Shown here: positions 1 through 11,738 of the stretch, piece by piece
How the letters are laid out: the number at the start of each line of letters is the position of its first letter
Numbering within the stretch: the stretch's first letter is position 1
DNA from: Theristus sp. LFF4_11
Lineage: Eukaryota; Nematoda; Chromadorea; Monhysterida; Xyalidae
Direction of reading: 5' to 3'
Assembly (NCBI GenBank): GCA_030248135.1
Contig: JASANC010001321.1
Span: 1 to 64,000 of the forward strand
DNA length: 64,000 bases
Made by a program: the position numbers and the translations under genes
The notes under the pieces: model-generated
The model's input: the letters and a program-made list of their open reading frames with translations, nothing else
The model's database searches: none
Told to the model about the DNA's origin: nothing

Positions 1-2946
1 ACTGAGAACCACTGCAATTGGTAACAGTGATCTTTTGTGTTACCCTGTTCATTCTTGTGAAGAATGCGGCAAGCGACTTGCCAAACGGTCGAACCCGGAG
101 TCGTCGCGGTCTTTGCGTACATAGCGAAACCGCAAAAAAACCGTGCACAGCACTTGCAGGTGTTAGTGTGCAGCGCACAAAAAATTAATGGGCATAAAAG
201 TGCTGGTCCAAAGGCTGAACCAATTTACAGTGTCTAAACACTCTTGCATACCGGTGTTTACGTGCATAGGGTTCAAAAAAATAAAAATCCCAATTTTTTT
301 TAATTAAAAAAAATTAAAAAAAAATAATAAATGTCAAAGGGCAATCTGACGGTTGACAAAAATAGGTGCATTCGAACCGTGCTGACGCGCTGAGTTTGAT
401 TATTGCATTTTTGGAACAAAATAAGACTGTTTTGGTTTAAAAAATTGGCAAAAACTTTTATGAAATTATCGTCCGACGTCAGTTTTACAGGGAAAACAGA
501 AATGAGACGTTTTGAAACGCTCGTTTACGTTGTTAACGCTGGCTATACTTTGTGTGAAAACATTAACAGCGTTATAGAATTATCATAAACATCTCACAAC
601 TGCGTTACCACAGACGTTATTGCATTATCATAAACATCTCACAACGTTATTGGAGTTGGGTATTGAAGTCAAAAATGGCTCCGGCGTATGCAACTGATGA
701 AACGCTAAACGCTGACTAACACAGTTATAACTGATAACAACCCAAAATACGCGCGATATAGCAATGTTTATGTTTATGTTCACTACCCAACGCCGTGAAA
801 CCAAGTTTTAAATATCTCAGATAGCTTGAACTGACCCATTATAAACCCTTATAAATGGGTAAAAATCTACACTGTAGTCTTTCTGTAGACGTTTTTCTTT
901 TTTGTGTTTGAACCAGACTTGTAAATTGATGTTAATTTATCCTCGAGAATTTTTTACGCCGCAGAAGTTCAAAATTGCTTTTGGTTTTTTAAAACTGGTG
1001 CTTTTTACCCCAATTTTACCCAATTGGGTAAAAACTGTCACTCTCAGCTTTTTGTTTGAAACTTACATTATGAATGGTTTTGCGTTTCTTTGATGCTTGA
1101 GATTGATGAATTCAAGTCTGCTGTCATGCACCGAGACTAGTGTTTTAACCCAAAAGGGTAAAAAGTGGGGCAAAACAAAGGGGTAAATGTATATTCGGTA
1201 TGGGTACATGTCAGTCTGTCAGTCTTGAGCAAAAACTTGAAAGCTTCAGAAAATAAAAGACTAATGAAAATTAAATACACTAACTAACTGGAATACAGAA
1301 CCTTTTAACCTTTACAAGCTTGTTTCTCACAAAAGGCAAAAAGACCTGAAATAACGTAAGTGCATAAGTATTTACCCTTTTGGGTTAAAACGCTAGTCTC
1401 GGTGCTAGTTTTAAAAAAACCAAAAACAAATTCAACTTCAGCGGCGTAAAAAAATTCTCGTATAATAACGTATAATATAAAAGCGGCGTAATAACGTATT
1501 CAAGTACAGCAGTTGTAAAGCTATTAGAAACAGTTTTTTAAATAAAAATCCACACTTACAATTACAAATTAAAACAAAAAAAAACACTGGAAAACGCGAA
1601 AAAAAGTGTTTTTGCTTAATTTTTGAACAAAAAAAGCCCGGGGCAAAAATCTAAAATCAGATTCGAATTGAGAGATTTTGAAAACCTTCTGGAGAATTAA
1701 AAATTAAAATTAAAAATTGTTTCTGAACTGATTTTTTCGCTGTGAAACGAAAACATATGAAAAAAGCGAAAAAAAATCAACATTTTACCCATTTTTTGGG
1801 TGAGCAAGCGGTCAGTTGCAAAATATAAAAACTGATTCTAGTACAACGGTTGTGATGCTATCAGAAAATAGTTTTTTTTTAAATCCACGCATAAAATTAA
1901 AACATTAAAACAAAAAACACTGAAAAACGCAAAAAAATGTGTTTTTGTCCAATTTTTAAGCAAAAATTTATATTTTTATATCATATAGCAATTGACCATT
2001 AGTGATTAAAAAAGATTGTTTTTAATTTTAAAACAGAATGCAGTAAAGATAGTGTTCGCGATCAGAATATTGTTTTTGATAATTTGAACGGTAACGACCA
2101 AAGCAGCTCACAATCAAAATGCAATGCATTTTTTAGCACGGTTCAAAAAGCCAAAACCGGGCAAAATCCATTCAAAAATAATAATTGTATTTAACAGATA
2201 TCAGCTAACCGTGCCGTAGGCACGGGTCAATTGGCTAGTGGTGATAAATGCTCGTAACAACAATTAACCATTGTGTTTTAACGAGCGTTTCATAACGTTA
2301 ACAAGCGTTTCAAAACGTCTCATTTTCTGTTTTCCCTGTGTTTGAGCCTACCTTTTGCAGCATGTGGATTCAAACCCAGGTCGTGTTTATCGTTCCAAAT
2401 GATTTTCTGTGTTCCATAGTACTTTCTTGAATACTTTAGATGCAGTTTTCTTTACATTTGAAACGTAAAAACAAGGTAATTTAAGTAACGAGCTCATGAA
2501 ACCAACTGCAGAAACTTCTATTGGTATCTGGATTTTTCTCGTCAATCTTTGACATAAAAGTAGAAATTGTTCAAAAAATTCTGCCAAAAACAAAAGTCCA
2601 CACGAAACTCTATGAAAAAAGCATAATGTCATTTTCTGTGGAAAGTGTCTTAGACGCATTTTCGGATGAAAGTACAATTTTCATGGTCGAAATTCGGTTT
2701 TTTTAACTAAAAACATCCCGATTTAAAAAAAAACTTTGAACCTTAAAAAGAAAAAGAAAAAAATCTAAACCCTGTTTGAGCATTTCGCATTCAAGTCAGA
2801 CAAACACGCAATGTCACGTCGTGTGCATGTTGGAGTGCGTTTGCCAATTTTGACATGCGATTGATTTTCAAGTTCAATTTCATTAAGTATCTGCCTGATC
2901 AGTTGATTTCGGTGCAATCGCTTACACATAATCAAGTAATTTTCAG
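1..2946. other. AT-rich repeat-bearing region upstream of the lectin exons
   Basis: I see no convincing gene here. The stretch holds long A/T runs, short direct repeats (for example, terms containing 'ACCCATTTTTTGGGT' or 'TTTTACCC' spaced through 840-1830) and older dispersed-repeat copies. The blocks near 290-590 and 2330-2760 recur near 4960-5240 and 5630-5860. The first exon(s) and signal peptide of the lectin gene that resumes at 2947 should lie here or further left, but I could not identify them. Confidence 0.5.
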
Positions 2947-3278
2947 TAGTCTGCCAAGATGGCCACTTCAAGTGTGACCTCTCAAATTGTGTGCCGGTGC
3001 ACCATTGGTGTGACGGCCGCAACGACTGCGCAGACAACACGGACGAACGCAACTGTTCAACGACCACCACCACCACCACCACCACCACCACCACCACCAC
3101 CACCACCACCACCACCACCACCACCGGCTGTTTGACCCTGATCTGGGAAGGGAAGCAAAGGACCTGGGAAGAGGCAGACAGAAAATGCAAAGACGAGGGC
3201 AAGATGCTTTTGACCAACGTTAACCGTACTGAGACGCTCGACAAAGTACGCACCTGGTTGTTCACGCAGTATCCGGAG
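2947..3278 (+). CDS. LDLa/C-type lectin protein, penultimate exon
   Basis: The exon follows a TTTCAG acceptor and ends at GAG|GTATCT. It is open in one frame and leaves phase 0. It encodes a full LDL-receptor class A module with six cysteines (CQDGHFKC, NC, WC, DC, NC) ending in the calcium-cage motif DGRNDCADNTDERNC. A run of 22 threonines encoded by an (ACC)n microsatellite follows, and then the first half of a C-type lectin domain (GCLTLIWEG, TWEEADRKC). LDLa modules bind ligands in a calcium-dependent way, and poly-Thr linkers are often O-glycosylated, so an extracellular or secreted role is inferred. The upstream exon(s) are missing, so the true N-terminus is not seen. Confidence 0.8.
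3061..3124 (+). repeat. (ACC)n microsatellite coding for poly-threonine
   Basis: About 21 perfect ACC triplets lie in frame inside the lectin exon and encode a threonine run between the LDLa and lectin modules. Frames on either strand give poly-Pro, poly-His, poly-Val or poly-Gly, which are not coding. Confidence 0.95.
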
Positions 3279-3707
3279 GTATCTGTTAGTTTTGCCGAGA
3301 AAAAAATTCAAGTGACACAAGCAACACCTTGTATTTTCAATTTTTCCAATGAGGGGATATCAGCGGATCGACTGTAGATTAGCAAGATTACAGAGTTGAC
3401 GGGGATTTTCAAAAAAAACTCGAATTCTGCAAAAAACCTCAATTTTCAAAAAGTTTTTAATTAAACGTTCAACTAAACTCGAGAGCGAAGGCGTACGTCG
3501 ACTCTACAAGTCGAACTCTAAATGATAGGCAATGGTCAGTGATTAGTGTGATTACCTGATGCTGCTTTCTGTGCAGGCATGAAGTCTGTCCTGCACAAAA
3601 CGCATGTATCACTTGATCGCCAGCCAATCAGCTGAGTGTCTATAAATTCGATTTGGATTGTAGAAACCAGTAATACAGTTCCACTGAAGCATGGTTATGC
3701 TTTTCAG

Positions 3708-3983
3708 TTTTCTTCATCCGTTTGGTGGGTTGGAGTAATGCAACGCGCGGGATCAAAGGAGCCGGGTGAAGGCTGGCGCACAATCGACGGCACCGTGATT
3801 CCGGCCACTTCCAACGTGTGGCTACCGGGTCAGCCAGACAACGACGACAGAAGAGGCGAAGGGTGCGGCCGTTTGATTATGTTAAACAACCACGCATCAC
3901 TGGGACTCGAAGACGCGTATTGTGAATTTACACAATCAGCGATCTGTCAGACGACCGACTGTGATCCAAATAACATAAAATGA
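3708..3983 (+). CDS. LDLa/C-type lectin protein, last exon
   Basis: The exon starts after TTTTCAG in phase 0, matching the previous exon, and ends with TGA at 3981-3983. It supplies the second half of the C-type lectin fold: VWWVGV, the GW..IDG stretch, WLPGQPDND, then GCGRL, AYCEF and AICQ, which carry the conserved disulfide cysteines. The QPD triplet is the galactose-type version of the sugar motif. The usual WND calcium motif near the end is absent (LEDAYC instead), so calcium-dependent sugar binding is doubtful. The tail after the last cysteine is about 10 residues, with no membrane segment, which suggests secretion. Confidence 0.8.
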   Translation, partial: FSSSVWWVGVMQRAGSKEPGEGWRTIDGTVIPATSNVWLPGQPDNDDRRGEGCGRLIMLNNHASLGLEDAYCEFTQSAICQTTDCDPNNIK

Positions 3984-5869
3984 AGTCGATAGCGGCTGTA
4001 GTGATTTTGTGTGATTGTGGAGTCGGTTCTGTTTAGTAAACACAGAAGGAGAGGACACGTCGGCAGTAAAAAAAGGCTAAACTTTTTAACCCGCTACCAA
4101 TATTAACAAACACCACTATGTGTGACCATTACCGTTCAAAATGCGGAAATCAATCTTCTTTTATCAGCCTTTTCAGTGTCAGCTACTTACGAACCCCTAT
4201 GACTATGACGGGAATGACAGTTAATTGTTCCTCATCCAAAAAGATTTCAAAACGACAATGGGCGATTCATTGCGCTGCTTCAACTGGTCTCCTGATCTAC
4301 AATATTTTTGAAAAAGATGGTGTCAAGCTTGAACGCGTTTGGAGTTTTGCTGTTTGGTTGATTTGTTGACTCTCAGTTTTAATCGTGATACAAACTGTAA
4401 TATGTATATACAATGTATACTCTGCGGTATTCCAGCATCGTGCCGTTGTTTCAGTCTGTTTTTGTGCATCGCTTAACTTTTCTGCACAAATTTTTGACTC
4501 GGTTGGCTCATGTGTTTGAGTTGAACCTTCTGTCTTCAAGTATCATACACAGTAAAAGGAACAAGTGCTCGTACAAATCACACCCCTCGTGCTGTTGATT
4601 CCTAGACGCACCTGTAAATGGGCATTTTCAAGCGCACTATTATCAATCGGTGTTGCATACAACTGTTTTAGTCAATCCGTGGTTTCACTGCCGATACCAT
4701 GCTTCAAGCGTATCGGTAATGATCGCACTATGTTGTCTAAAGTTTTACATAAGATCAACAACAACAAGTATGGCAAAAATGTGTCAGAGGTTTTTTATGG
4801 TTTAGGAGTCCGTTCTAATTGACGAACGAAATCAGTTCAACGTTCTGGTTTGTTTTCTGACCCATTCTCTGTGTCGACCAGCTTTACAGATGGGTGCCCG
4901 GATTGTATCAATGTAGCACCCCGCCAACCATTCTGGGTTAAAAGGGTTTGAAAAAAAGTAAAAATGGCGATTTTTTAAATTAAAAAGTTAATTTTTAATT
5001 TTTTTTTAAAATTAATTAGTATTATTTTTTTTAAATGCCAGAGGAAAATCTCATAGTCAACAAAAATAGGTACATTCGAACTGCGCTGACTTTCACAAGG
5101 CCATTTTGGCCTTTAAAATTGGACGAAAACTTATGAAAATTTCCTCCAACGTTAATTTGAAACTGTTGCAGCATGTGGATCCTAACACAGGTCGTGTTTC
5201 TCGTTCCAAATGATTTTTCTGTGTTTCACAGTTCGCACCAGTTCACGTTGTTGTTGATGGGCAACGCCGCGCTTCTTCAAGACAACATATCGACAACAAT
5301 CAAGAGTTGACAAGTAGGTTTCCTTCAATTTGAAGGGTAAAACCAAAGTATTATCTTTTTATGCGAAGGAGGCCGAGTAATGTTGAATGATGTGTGGAAA
5401 AGCCGCACAGTCGAAAAAATGTTTCGCGCCTGAACGTAATTCGAATATGAAATAAAATAAATTTATTTAGTGAGAAAAAATTCCAATTGGTTTTTCTCAA
5501 TTTCTTGCACAAATCTGCCGTCAGAATACGTTAAGTGTTGCTAATTTCAAATTGCCGCGCAGCCATGAAACATTTTCTCTATCTGTGCGTGCAAACGCAT
5601 ATTGGGTCATGTTTGGTATTTAGATTTAGTTAGATCTTCGAGCTGAAAGTAGAAATTGTCACAAAAAACTCTGCCAAAAACAAAGTCCACACAAAACTCT
5701 GGGAAAAAAGCATAATGCCATTTTCTGTGTGGAAAGTGTTTTTAAAAACGCATTTTCAGATGAAAGTACAATTTTGATGGTCAAAATTTGTTTTTTTTAA
5801 TTAATTAAAAAAATGATTAAAAAATCCCGATTTAAAAAAATTGAACCCTAGCCGGCCCCCCCCAAAAAA
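3984..5869. other. Intergenic, AT-rich, repeat remnants
   Basis: I recognise no gene. Between about 4960 and 5860 are diverged copies of the same dispersed sequences seen at 290-590 and 2330-2760, such as the GCAGCATGTGGAT block followed by GTCGTGTTT. 3984-4900 holds only short open frames without splice or codon support. Confidence 0.45.
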
Positions 5870-6262
5870 TTTTCGGTTTTTTTCAGACAGGTTTTTTGGC
5901 TCAGCTTATATCTATCTAAAAAAATTTTCAGCCAGCTATCTATCTGAAAATTTTTGTCTTCGAAAACATAAAATGAGTCAATTTTGGTCAAAAATTTTTG
6001 ACCAAAATTGACCATTTCTCGTAATTCTTGAAAATTTCGCTAATTTTAGGTAAAATATGCGTTTATACTTGATTTTTTTGTGTATTTTTAGCATTATTTT
6101 GCTGTTCTTATAGCTTTTTAGCGTTTTAGCTATCTTCTCTCTATCAAATTTCAAAATTTTGACCGCCCCCCCCCAAAGTCACATGGCCCCCCGCGCCCCC
6201 CCCCCAAATTTTCCAGCTATCTAAGTATCTATCTGGAAAATTTGTTCCAGCTATCTATATCG
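5870..6262 (+). repeat. Dispersed 'ATCTATCT / poly-C' element, copy 1
   Basis: A roughly 390-bp unit is rich in CTATCTATCTG and in C-runs (CCCCCCCCCAAA). Its core contains TTTTGGTCAAAAATTTTTGA and TTAGCATTAT. Inverted (16979-17320) and direct (21700-22035) copies occur in this window, so it is a dispersed repeat. No open frame is shared among the copies. Confidence 0.7.
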
Positions 6263-6481
6263 CCCCCGCCGACCCCTCGGCTCTGGAACAACTATGCCAC
6301 GCCTGGGGGTGTCACTGTACCATGACTGACACCCCCCCCTGAAAATTTTTCGCCCCCCCCCCCACGTGACGGCACCCCCCTCGAAAATTTGCTTTCGCCT
6401 TCGGTACTGGTGTGCTGTGTGCACCCCCAGAAATATTTCTACAATAGTGGACCCCCCATAGCCCACGCCTGGGGGTGTCAC

Positions 6482-7244
6482 TAGGGTTGTTTAAAAACAA
6501 AAATCGTCATTTTTGTTTTGTTTTTTTTATTCTTTTTAAATTTCAAAGATCAAAGTTGTGCTAAATCAATCAGGGAGTTCGAAGAACCACATAAGATATG
6601 CAAGCGCCTCCTGAATGTTAATATATATATATATATTGTTAAACAATTGGAGCGGAGGTGTTGGTTAATACCACATCACACGACCGTTTTTCAGATACCC
6701 GATAACATAGCCACATGTTAAAACTTGCGTGCTGAGCTAAACAAACGTGTTAAACTTGCGTCTGTCAGTTTCTCGCGACGTGATCGCGAAATCATGGTAC
6801 GTGTTTTCGATACAATGATTTGAAGAGTGGGCTCTCGCCATGTGGCAGATAGCATAGCTGGTTAAACCTGAAAGTAGTGTCTTGGAGGGCGGCGACCGGG
6901 TCGACAGGAGGGGTTGCCGACTTAGCTACAGCAAACAGGAATTTTTGAACACAGTCAAATTTTGGTAATTTTCTAAAGAGGAACAACTAATAACGGTTCA
7001 ATATTCAAGTACACGTCAAAAATTGTCTTGTTTTACTGTTGAAAATGCAACGTTCCCTCTATGAAATGGACATAATTTCAATAAAACGCGATTTTCGCTC
7101 TTATAGTTTTCCGGATCGTTCTGAAAATAGTCTAGCTGAACTCAGCTCGACGAGACGCTTCGAACGAACTTAACTTGTAAAAAAAAATTTTTTTAGTTTT
7201 TCTTTTAATTTGAAAAAAATCCGGATTTTTTTCTCCTAACCCTA
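6482..7244. mobile_element. Chimeric hAT-like MITE
   Basis: The left end TAGGGTTGTTTAAAAACAAA and the first ~130 bp match the element at 14637-15286. From about 6650 the sequence is the reverse complement of the element at 17705-18750, and it ends CTCCTAACCCTA. The 8-bp flanks (GGTGTCAC and CCCCAACC) do not match. The copy is therefore a recombinant or nested fusion of two families, not one clean insertion. Confidence 0.6.
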
Positions 7245-7510
7245 CCCCAACCCCTCGGCTCTGGAACAACTATGGTGCGTTCGAACCGCGCTGACGCGCT
7301 GAGTTCAAACATAGCACTTTCAGTGACAATTGAATCCCAATGACGTTTAAAGTACAATTTTGATGCCCAAAATTTGTTTTTTAATGAATTAAAAAATTAA
7401 TTTAAAAAAATCCCAATTTAAAAAGATTTTTAAAAGTTTAAAAGATATATTGAACCCCATATTTTGCTCAGTACCGTGGGCCCAAAAAAATTTTTGAAGG
7501 GGGGATGGTG

Positions 7511-8083
7511 TAGGGTTGTTAAAATTTTTTTTTTAATTCAAAAATCAAAGTTGTGCTAAATCAATCAGGGAGTCCGAAGAACCACATATGATATGCAAGC
7601 GCCTCCGGAATGACTCCCGTATGGCGGAACTTTGGAGATTTTGTTTTGGTGACCTCAATTACCCCTTTTCCAAACCGTTACCATGCCTCTTCTAGTGTTT
7701 TGAGATTTGACCCCCAAAACGTCACTAATTTTTCCCCAGCCCAAGTGAAAATACACATACCGGCTTGAAATTCGATCAATTCTGATGATGTGCCGCGACG
7801 GCAGGACACGAAACGGCAACCAGACAACGTAACGCTAGCAAACGGAGCAGCTCGGACGCTCAAATTTAGATTGCGAGGCGAATCGTCACCTTATCTGCAT
7901 CGGAAATGGTAAGCCAACCTTTGGGCCGCTCAAAAACTTCATCGCAGATGTTGTTGAAGCCTAAAATCAGTCGGTAAAACGGTCCAAAATCGACTGCTAA
8001 AGGTTTTACGAGGTAATATCAAAGAAAATTTTTGTTGAACTTTCGAAAAATTGTGCCAAAATTGAGGTTTTCAGAGTATACTA
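7511..8083 (+). mobile_element. Truncated copy of the 14637 hAT-like MITE
   Basis: It begins TAGGGTTGTTAAAATTTTTT and follows the 14637-15286 element through its conserved middle (blocks beginning GTGCTAAATCAATCAGGGAG and TTATCTGCATCGGAAATGG). It stops at 8083, where the telomere-like array begins, and the right terminal repeat is missing. The short open frame on the minus strand at 7678-7863 belongs to this repeat and is not a gene. Confidence 0.65.
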
Positions 8084-9474
8084 GCCTATTGACCCGAGCT
8101 TATGTGGCTTAATCAATGCCAAGCCTTTTTTGGTGAAGTGGCATTGATTTAGAAAGAAAAAAAACAGTAACGTTTACTGATAAATAACCCTGAAGAAAAT
8201 TTACCTTGTGCTGCCGTGCTTAGGTTAGGATTAGGTTAGGAACAGGTTTTGCTTAAGATTTGGTTTAGGTTTGGTTTTTAGGTTTAGGTCCGTTTTAGCA
8301 ATGTCCGAGAACATCCCATTGTGGAGCGTGAGTTAACTGGAGCGTAATATCATAAAACGTGCCAACCGAAGTCGCCTACAATACAATATTTTTAATGTAT
8401 TTAAATAAATAAAAATGCGAAGTTTATGATTTTGCTATTTTTACCCGTTTACCCTAACCGAAGGCAAGCCTTTTTGTAAGTGAAGAAAAATTGAATAAAA
8501 AATATAAAAACTAACCTTTTTTCATTTACCCGTTTTAAAAAACTAATGCTTTTTTACCCGTTTACCTAAGCCAAGCCTTTTTTGTAAAGTGAAAATGCGA
8601 AGTTTATGATTTTGCTATTTTTACCCGTTCACCCTAACCTAAGTCAAGCCTTTTTGTAAGTTAAGTAAGATTGAATAAAAATACAAAAATTAACGTTTTT
8701 TATTAAAAAAATACCCGTTTTAAAAAGCTAATGCTTCTTTTACCCGGTTACCCTAACATAAGCCAAGCCTTTTTCTAAAGTGAAAATGAATAGAAGAAAC
8801 AAAAAAAGTGACGTTTATAATTTCGTTTTGCAGTCATTGCTTCTTTTTACCCGTTTACCCCAACATGACCCAAACATTTTGCAGAGTGAAAATGAATGGT
8901 AAATTTTCGACCCAATTGAAAAATTAACTTTTTTCAAAGACGGTTTTGTTACATCTTTCGCAGTCGCTCGTCAAGTTTTGTGCATCAACAATTGCCAGTT
9001 GCCCATCGTGCGTTACGATGAAATTATCGCTCATAACCATGGAGTATCAATTTGAAAATGAAACATGGAGTATCAATTTCAAAGAAATTTACTTGTTTTG
9101 AATCCAAAGTGCAACTTGCAATGCCGATGCCGATGTGCGTTTTGCAACCCGATTTTTTGCAAAAACAAAAAAGTTCAAACTTTTTTCAAAGACGGTTTTG
9201 TTACATCTTTCTCAGTCGATCATCAAGTTTTGATCAGCCACGCTTCCATTTGCCTATGCTGCGCTGAACTGTCTCTGTTGACCAAAGAGTATCATGATGA
9301 CTCCAGCTATGAAGAGCGACGTTTTCAGAAAACAATCTCAACTGGCATTAATAAAAAAATAGGTTAAGGAAATTGAGATGGAGTTTTCTTAAATAGCAAA
9401 AATGGGCGCCAATTCAAATTGCAAAAAAGTGCCACACACGCACAGACAGACACTTTGTAAATTTAATAATATAG
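8084..9474. repeat. Telomere-like composite repeat, first copy of a tandem duplication
   Basis: The block opens with CTAGCCTATTGACCCGAGC, contains a TTAGG-rich stretch (about 8218-8310, TTAGGATTAGGTTAGG) and then ~180-bp subunits carrying TTTTACCCGTTCACCCTAAC. The whole block recurs directly behind it at 9475. A short open frame near 9065-9367 has many cysteines but no recognisable domain and no splice context, so I do not call it a gene. Confidence 0.65.
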
Positions 9475-10477
9475 ACTAGCCTATTGACCCGAGCGTATGT
9501 GGCTTAATCAATGCCAAGCCTTTTTGGTGAAGTGGCATTGACTCAGAAAGAAAAAACAGTAACGTTTACTGAATAATAACCCTGAAGAAAATTTACCTTG
9601 TGCTACCGTGAAGTCGCCTACAATACAATATTTTTTAATGTATTTAAATGAATAAAAAATGCGAAGTTTATGATTTTGCTATTTTTACCCGTTCACCCTA
9701 ACCGAAGGCAAGCCTTTTTGTAAGTGAAGTAAAATTGAATAAAAAAATATAAAAACTAACGTTTTTTAATTTACCCGTTTTAAAAAGCTAATGCTTTTTA
9801 CCCGTTTACCTAAGCCAAGCCTTTTTTGTAAAGTGAAATGCGAAGTTTATGATTCTGCCATTTTTTACCCGTTCACCCTAACCTAAGTCAAGCCTTTTTG
9901 TATGTAAAGTAAGATTGAATAAAAAACATAAAAATTAACGTTTTTTACAATTACCCGATTTAAAAAGCTAATGCTTCTTTTACCCGTTTACCTAAGCCAA
10001 GCCTTTTTTGCAAAGTGAAAATGCGAAGTTAATGATTTTGCTATTTTTACCCATTCACCCTAACCTAAGTCAAGCCTTTTTGTAAGTTAAGTAAGATTGA
10101 ATAAAAAATATAAAAATCAACGTTTTTTCATAAAAAATACCCGTTTTAAAAAGCTAATGCTTCTTTTACCCGGTGACCCTAACATAAGCCAAGCCTTTTT
10201 TGTAAAGTGAACATGCATAGAAGAAACAAAAAAGTGACGTTTATAATTTCGTTTTGCAGTTTTGGTTCTTTTTACCCGTTCACCCCAACATGACCCAAAC
10301 ATGTTGCAAAGTGAAAATAAATGGTAAATACCATTTCGACCCAATTAAAAAACTAACTTTTTTCAGAGACAGTTTTGTTACATCTTTCGCAGTCGCTCGT
10401 CAAGTTTTGAGCAGCAAAAATTGCCAGTTGCCCATCGTGCGTTACGTTGAAATTATCGCTCATAATTTGACTGTGTT
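9475..10477. repeat. Telomere-like composite repeat, second copy (truncated)
   Basis: It restarts with CTAGCCTATTGACCCGAGC and repeats the ~180-bp subunits (starts near 9655, 9836 and 10019; spacing 181-183 bp). The right end is cut by the MITE that starts near 10478. The first copy's TTAGG-rich stretch is deleted here. Confidence 0.65.
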
Positions 10478-11215
10478 CAAAAATTCCTGTTTGCTGTAGC
10501 TAAGTCGGCAACCCCTGTCGACCCGGTCGCCCCCCCCCCCAAGACACTTACTTTCAGGTTCAACCAGCTGTGCTATCTGCCACATGGCGAGAGCCCACTC
10601 TTCAAATCATCGTATCGAAAACACGTACCATGATTTCGCGATCACGTTGCGGGCAACTGACAGACGCAAGTTTAACACGTTAGTTTAGCTCAGCACGCAA
10701 GTTTTAACATGTGGCCATGTTATCGGGCATCTGAAAAACGGTCGTGTGATGTGGTATTAACCAACATCTCCGCTCCAATTGTTTAACAATATATCGCACA
10801 ACTCCATTGTAGACCTATAACATACGCCAATCAACAAAATATCATGTTCATCTCATGGCCTACCGACTGAAAAAACATGTTCTAAGTTGCAAGAAAACGA
10901 TTTCTGAAACGATATTTCAATTCAGTTAAGTCATTTCAACGCTAAAAATTGACTCTAGAAGTCATCCAAATCGAAAAACATGGAGTACGTCGGTCAAAAT
11001 GACCAAATAATGACATGTACCTAAGCACACAAAGAAGTTGGGAAGAAAATTTGGTTTGAACTTTCAAAAAATTATGCCATAAATCGAATTTTCAGAGCAA
11101 AGTAGAAGAAAAATTTTTCAAATTTTTTTTTAAGTTTAAAAAAAAAATCCAAATTTTAAAAAAAAAAACGAAAAAAAATAAAAAAAAATTTTTTTTCAAA
11201 GCCCCTAACTCTAGG
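10478..11215 (+). mobile_element. Left-truncated copy of the 17705 hAT-like MITE
   Basis: It is nearly identical to 18000-18750 (blocks GACTGTGTTCAAAAATTCC, CACATGGCGAGAGCCCACTC and GGAGTACGTCGGTCAAAATG) and ends CCCCTAACTCTAGG. The left ~300 bp and the left terminal repeat are missing. Confidence 0.65.
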
Positions 11216-11267
11216 TCTGTGTGAAATCGAGTTACGACCAGGATTCGATCAACCGCTTTTCGGGGTT

Positions 11268-11732
11268 TTGTTGTATCAGTTGACGATCAATTTGTTGCGC
11301 TGCTGCAGCAAACTAAATCATGTGTATTTACAAAATTGGACATTATCGTTTCTTTTGTTTTCGGTTGAAACTTCAATGTTTCGAAATTATCGTTTCTTTT
11401 GGTTCTGCGACTCAGTACGTTTTTGCAAACATCGAATAGAAGCTTGTTTCATGCTTCATGTGACTATTCAAACTTGCCTTGGTCAAACTAGCATTTGCAA
11501 CAGAAAAAGTCGGCCTGTTTGTCTGTATCGTTCGTGTTCAAACTGCAATAAACGACTTTTACTCAGCATCGATTACGGCGACTTGGAAATCGTCTGCCGT
11601 GCGCTCCTGCTCGTTGACTGCCTGCAAACGCGAATCGTTGATGTGCTCATGCAATATTTGATGAGCCATGCCACGGACGGCACCGATTGCCAACGGTCAG
11701 TGTTCGGCGGCGATTTTTTGTTGAAATATTGA
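11268..11732 (+). other. Unidentified open frame, possibly a degraded coding region
   Basis: An open stretch of about 150 codons on the plus strand ends at TGA. Its last third is GC-richer and looks protein-like: a hydrophobic, leucine-rich segment around LEIVCRALLLVDCLQ and a terminal FGGDFLLKY. A hAT-like MITE lies 6 bp beyond the stop. I do not recognise a family, and no splice-linked partner exon was found. It could be a relic exon or chance. Confidence 0.2.
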
Positions 11733-11738
11733 TTCAAT

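Noticed and set aside
2340..2400. tRNA-derived SINE suggested by GGATTCAAACCCAGG, recurring near 5170
   Set aside because: The B-box likeness is poor and no A box or cloverleaf could be drawn. The recurrence is explained by a dispersed repeat of unknown type.
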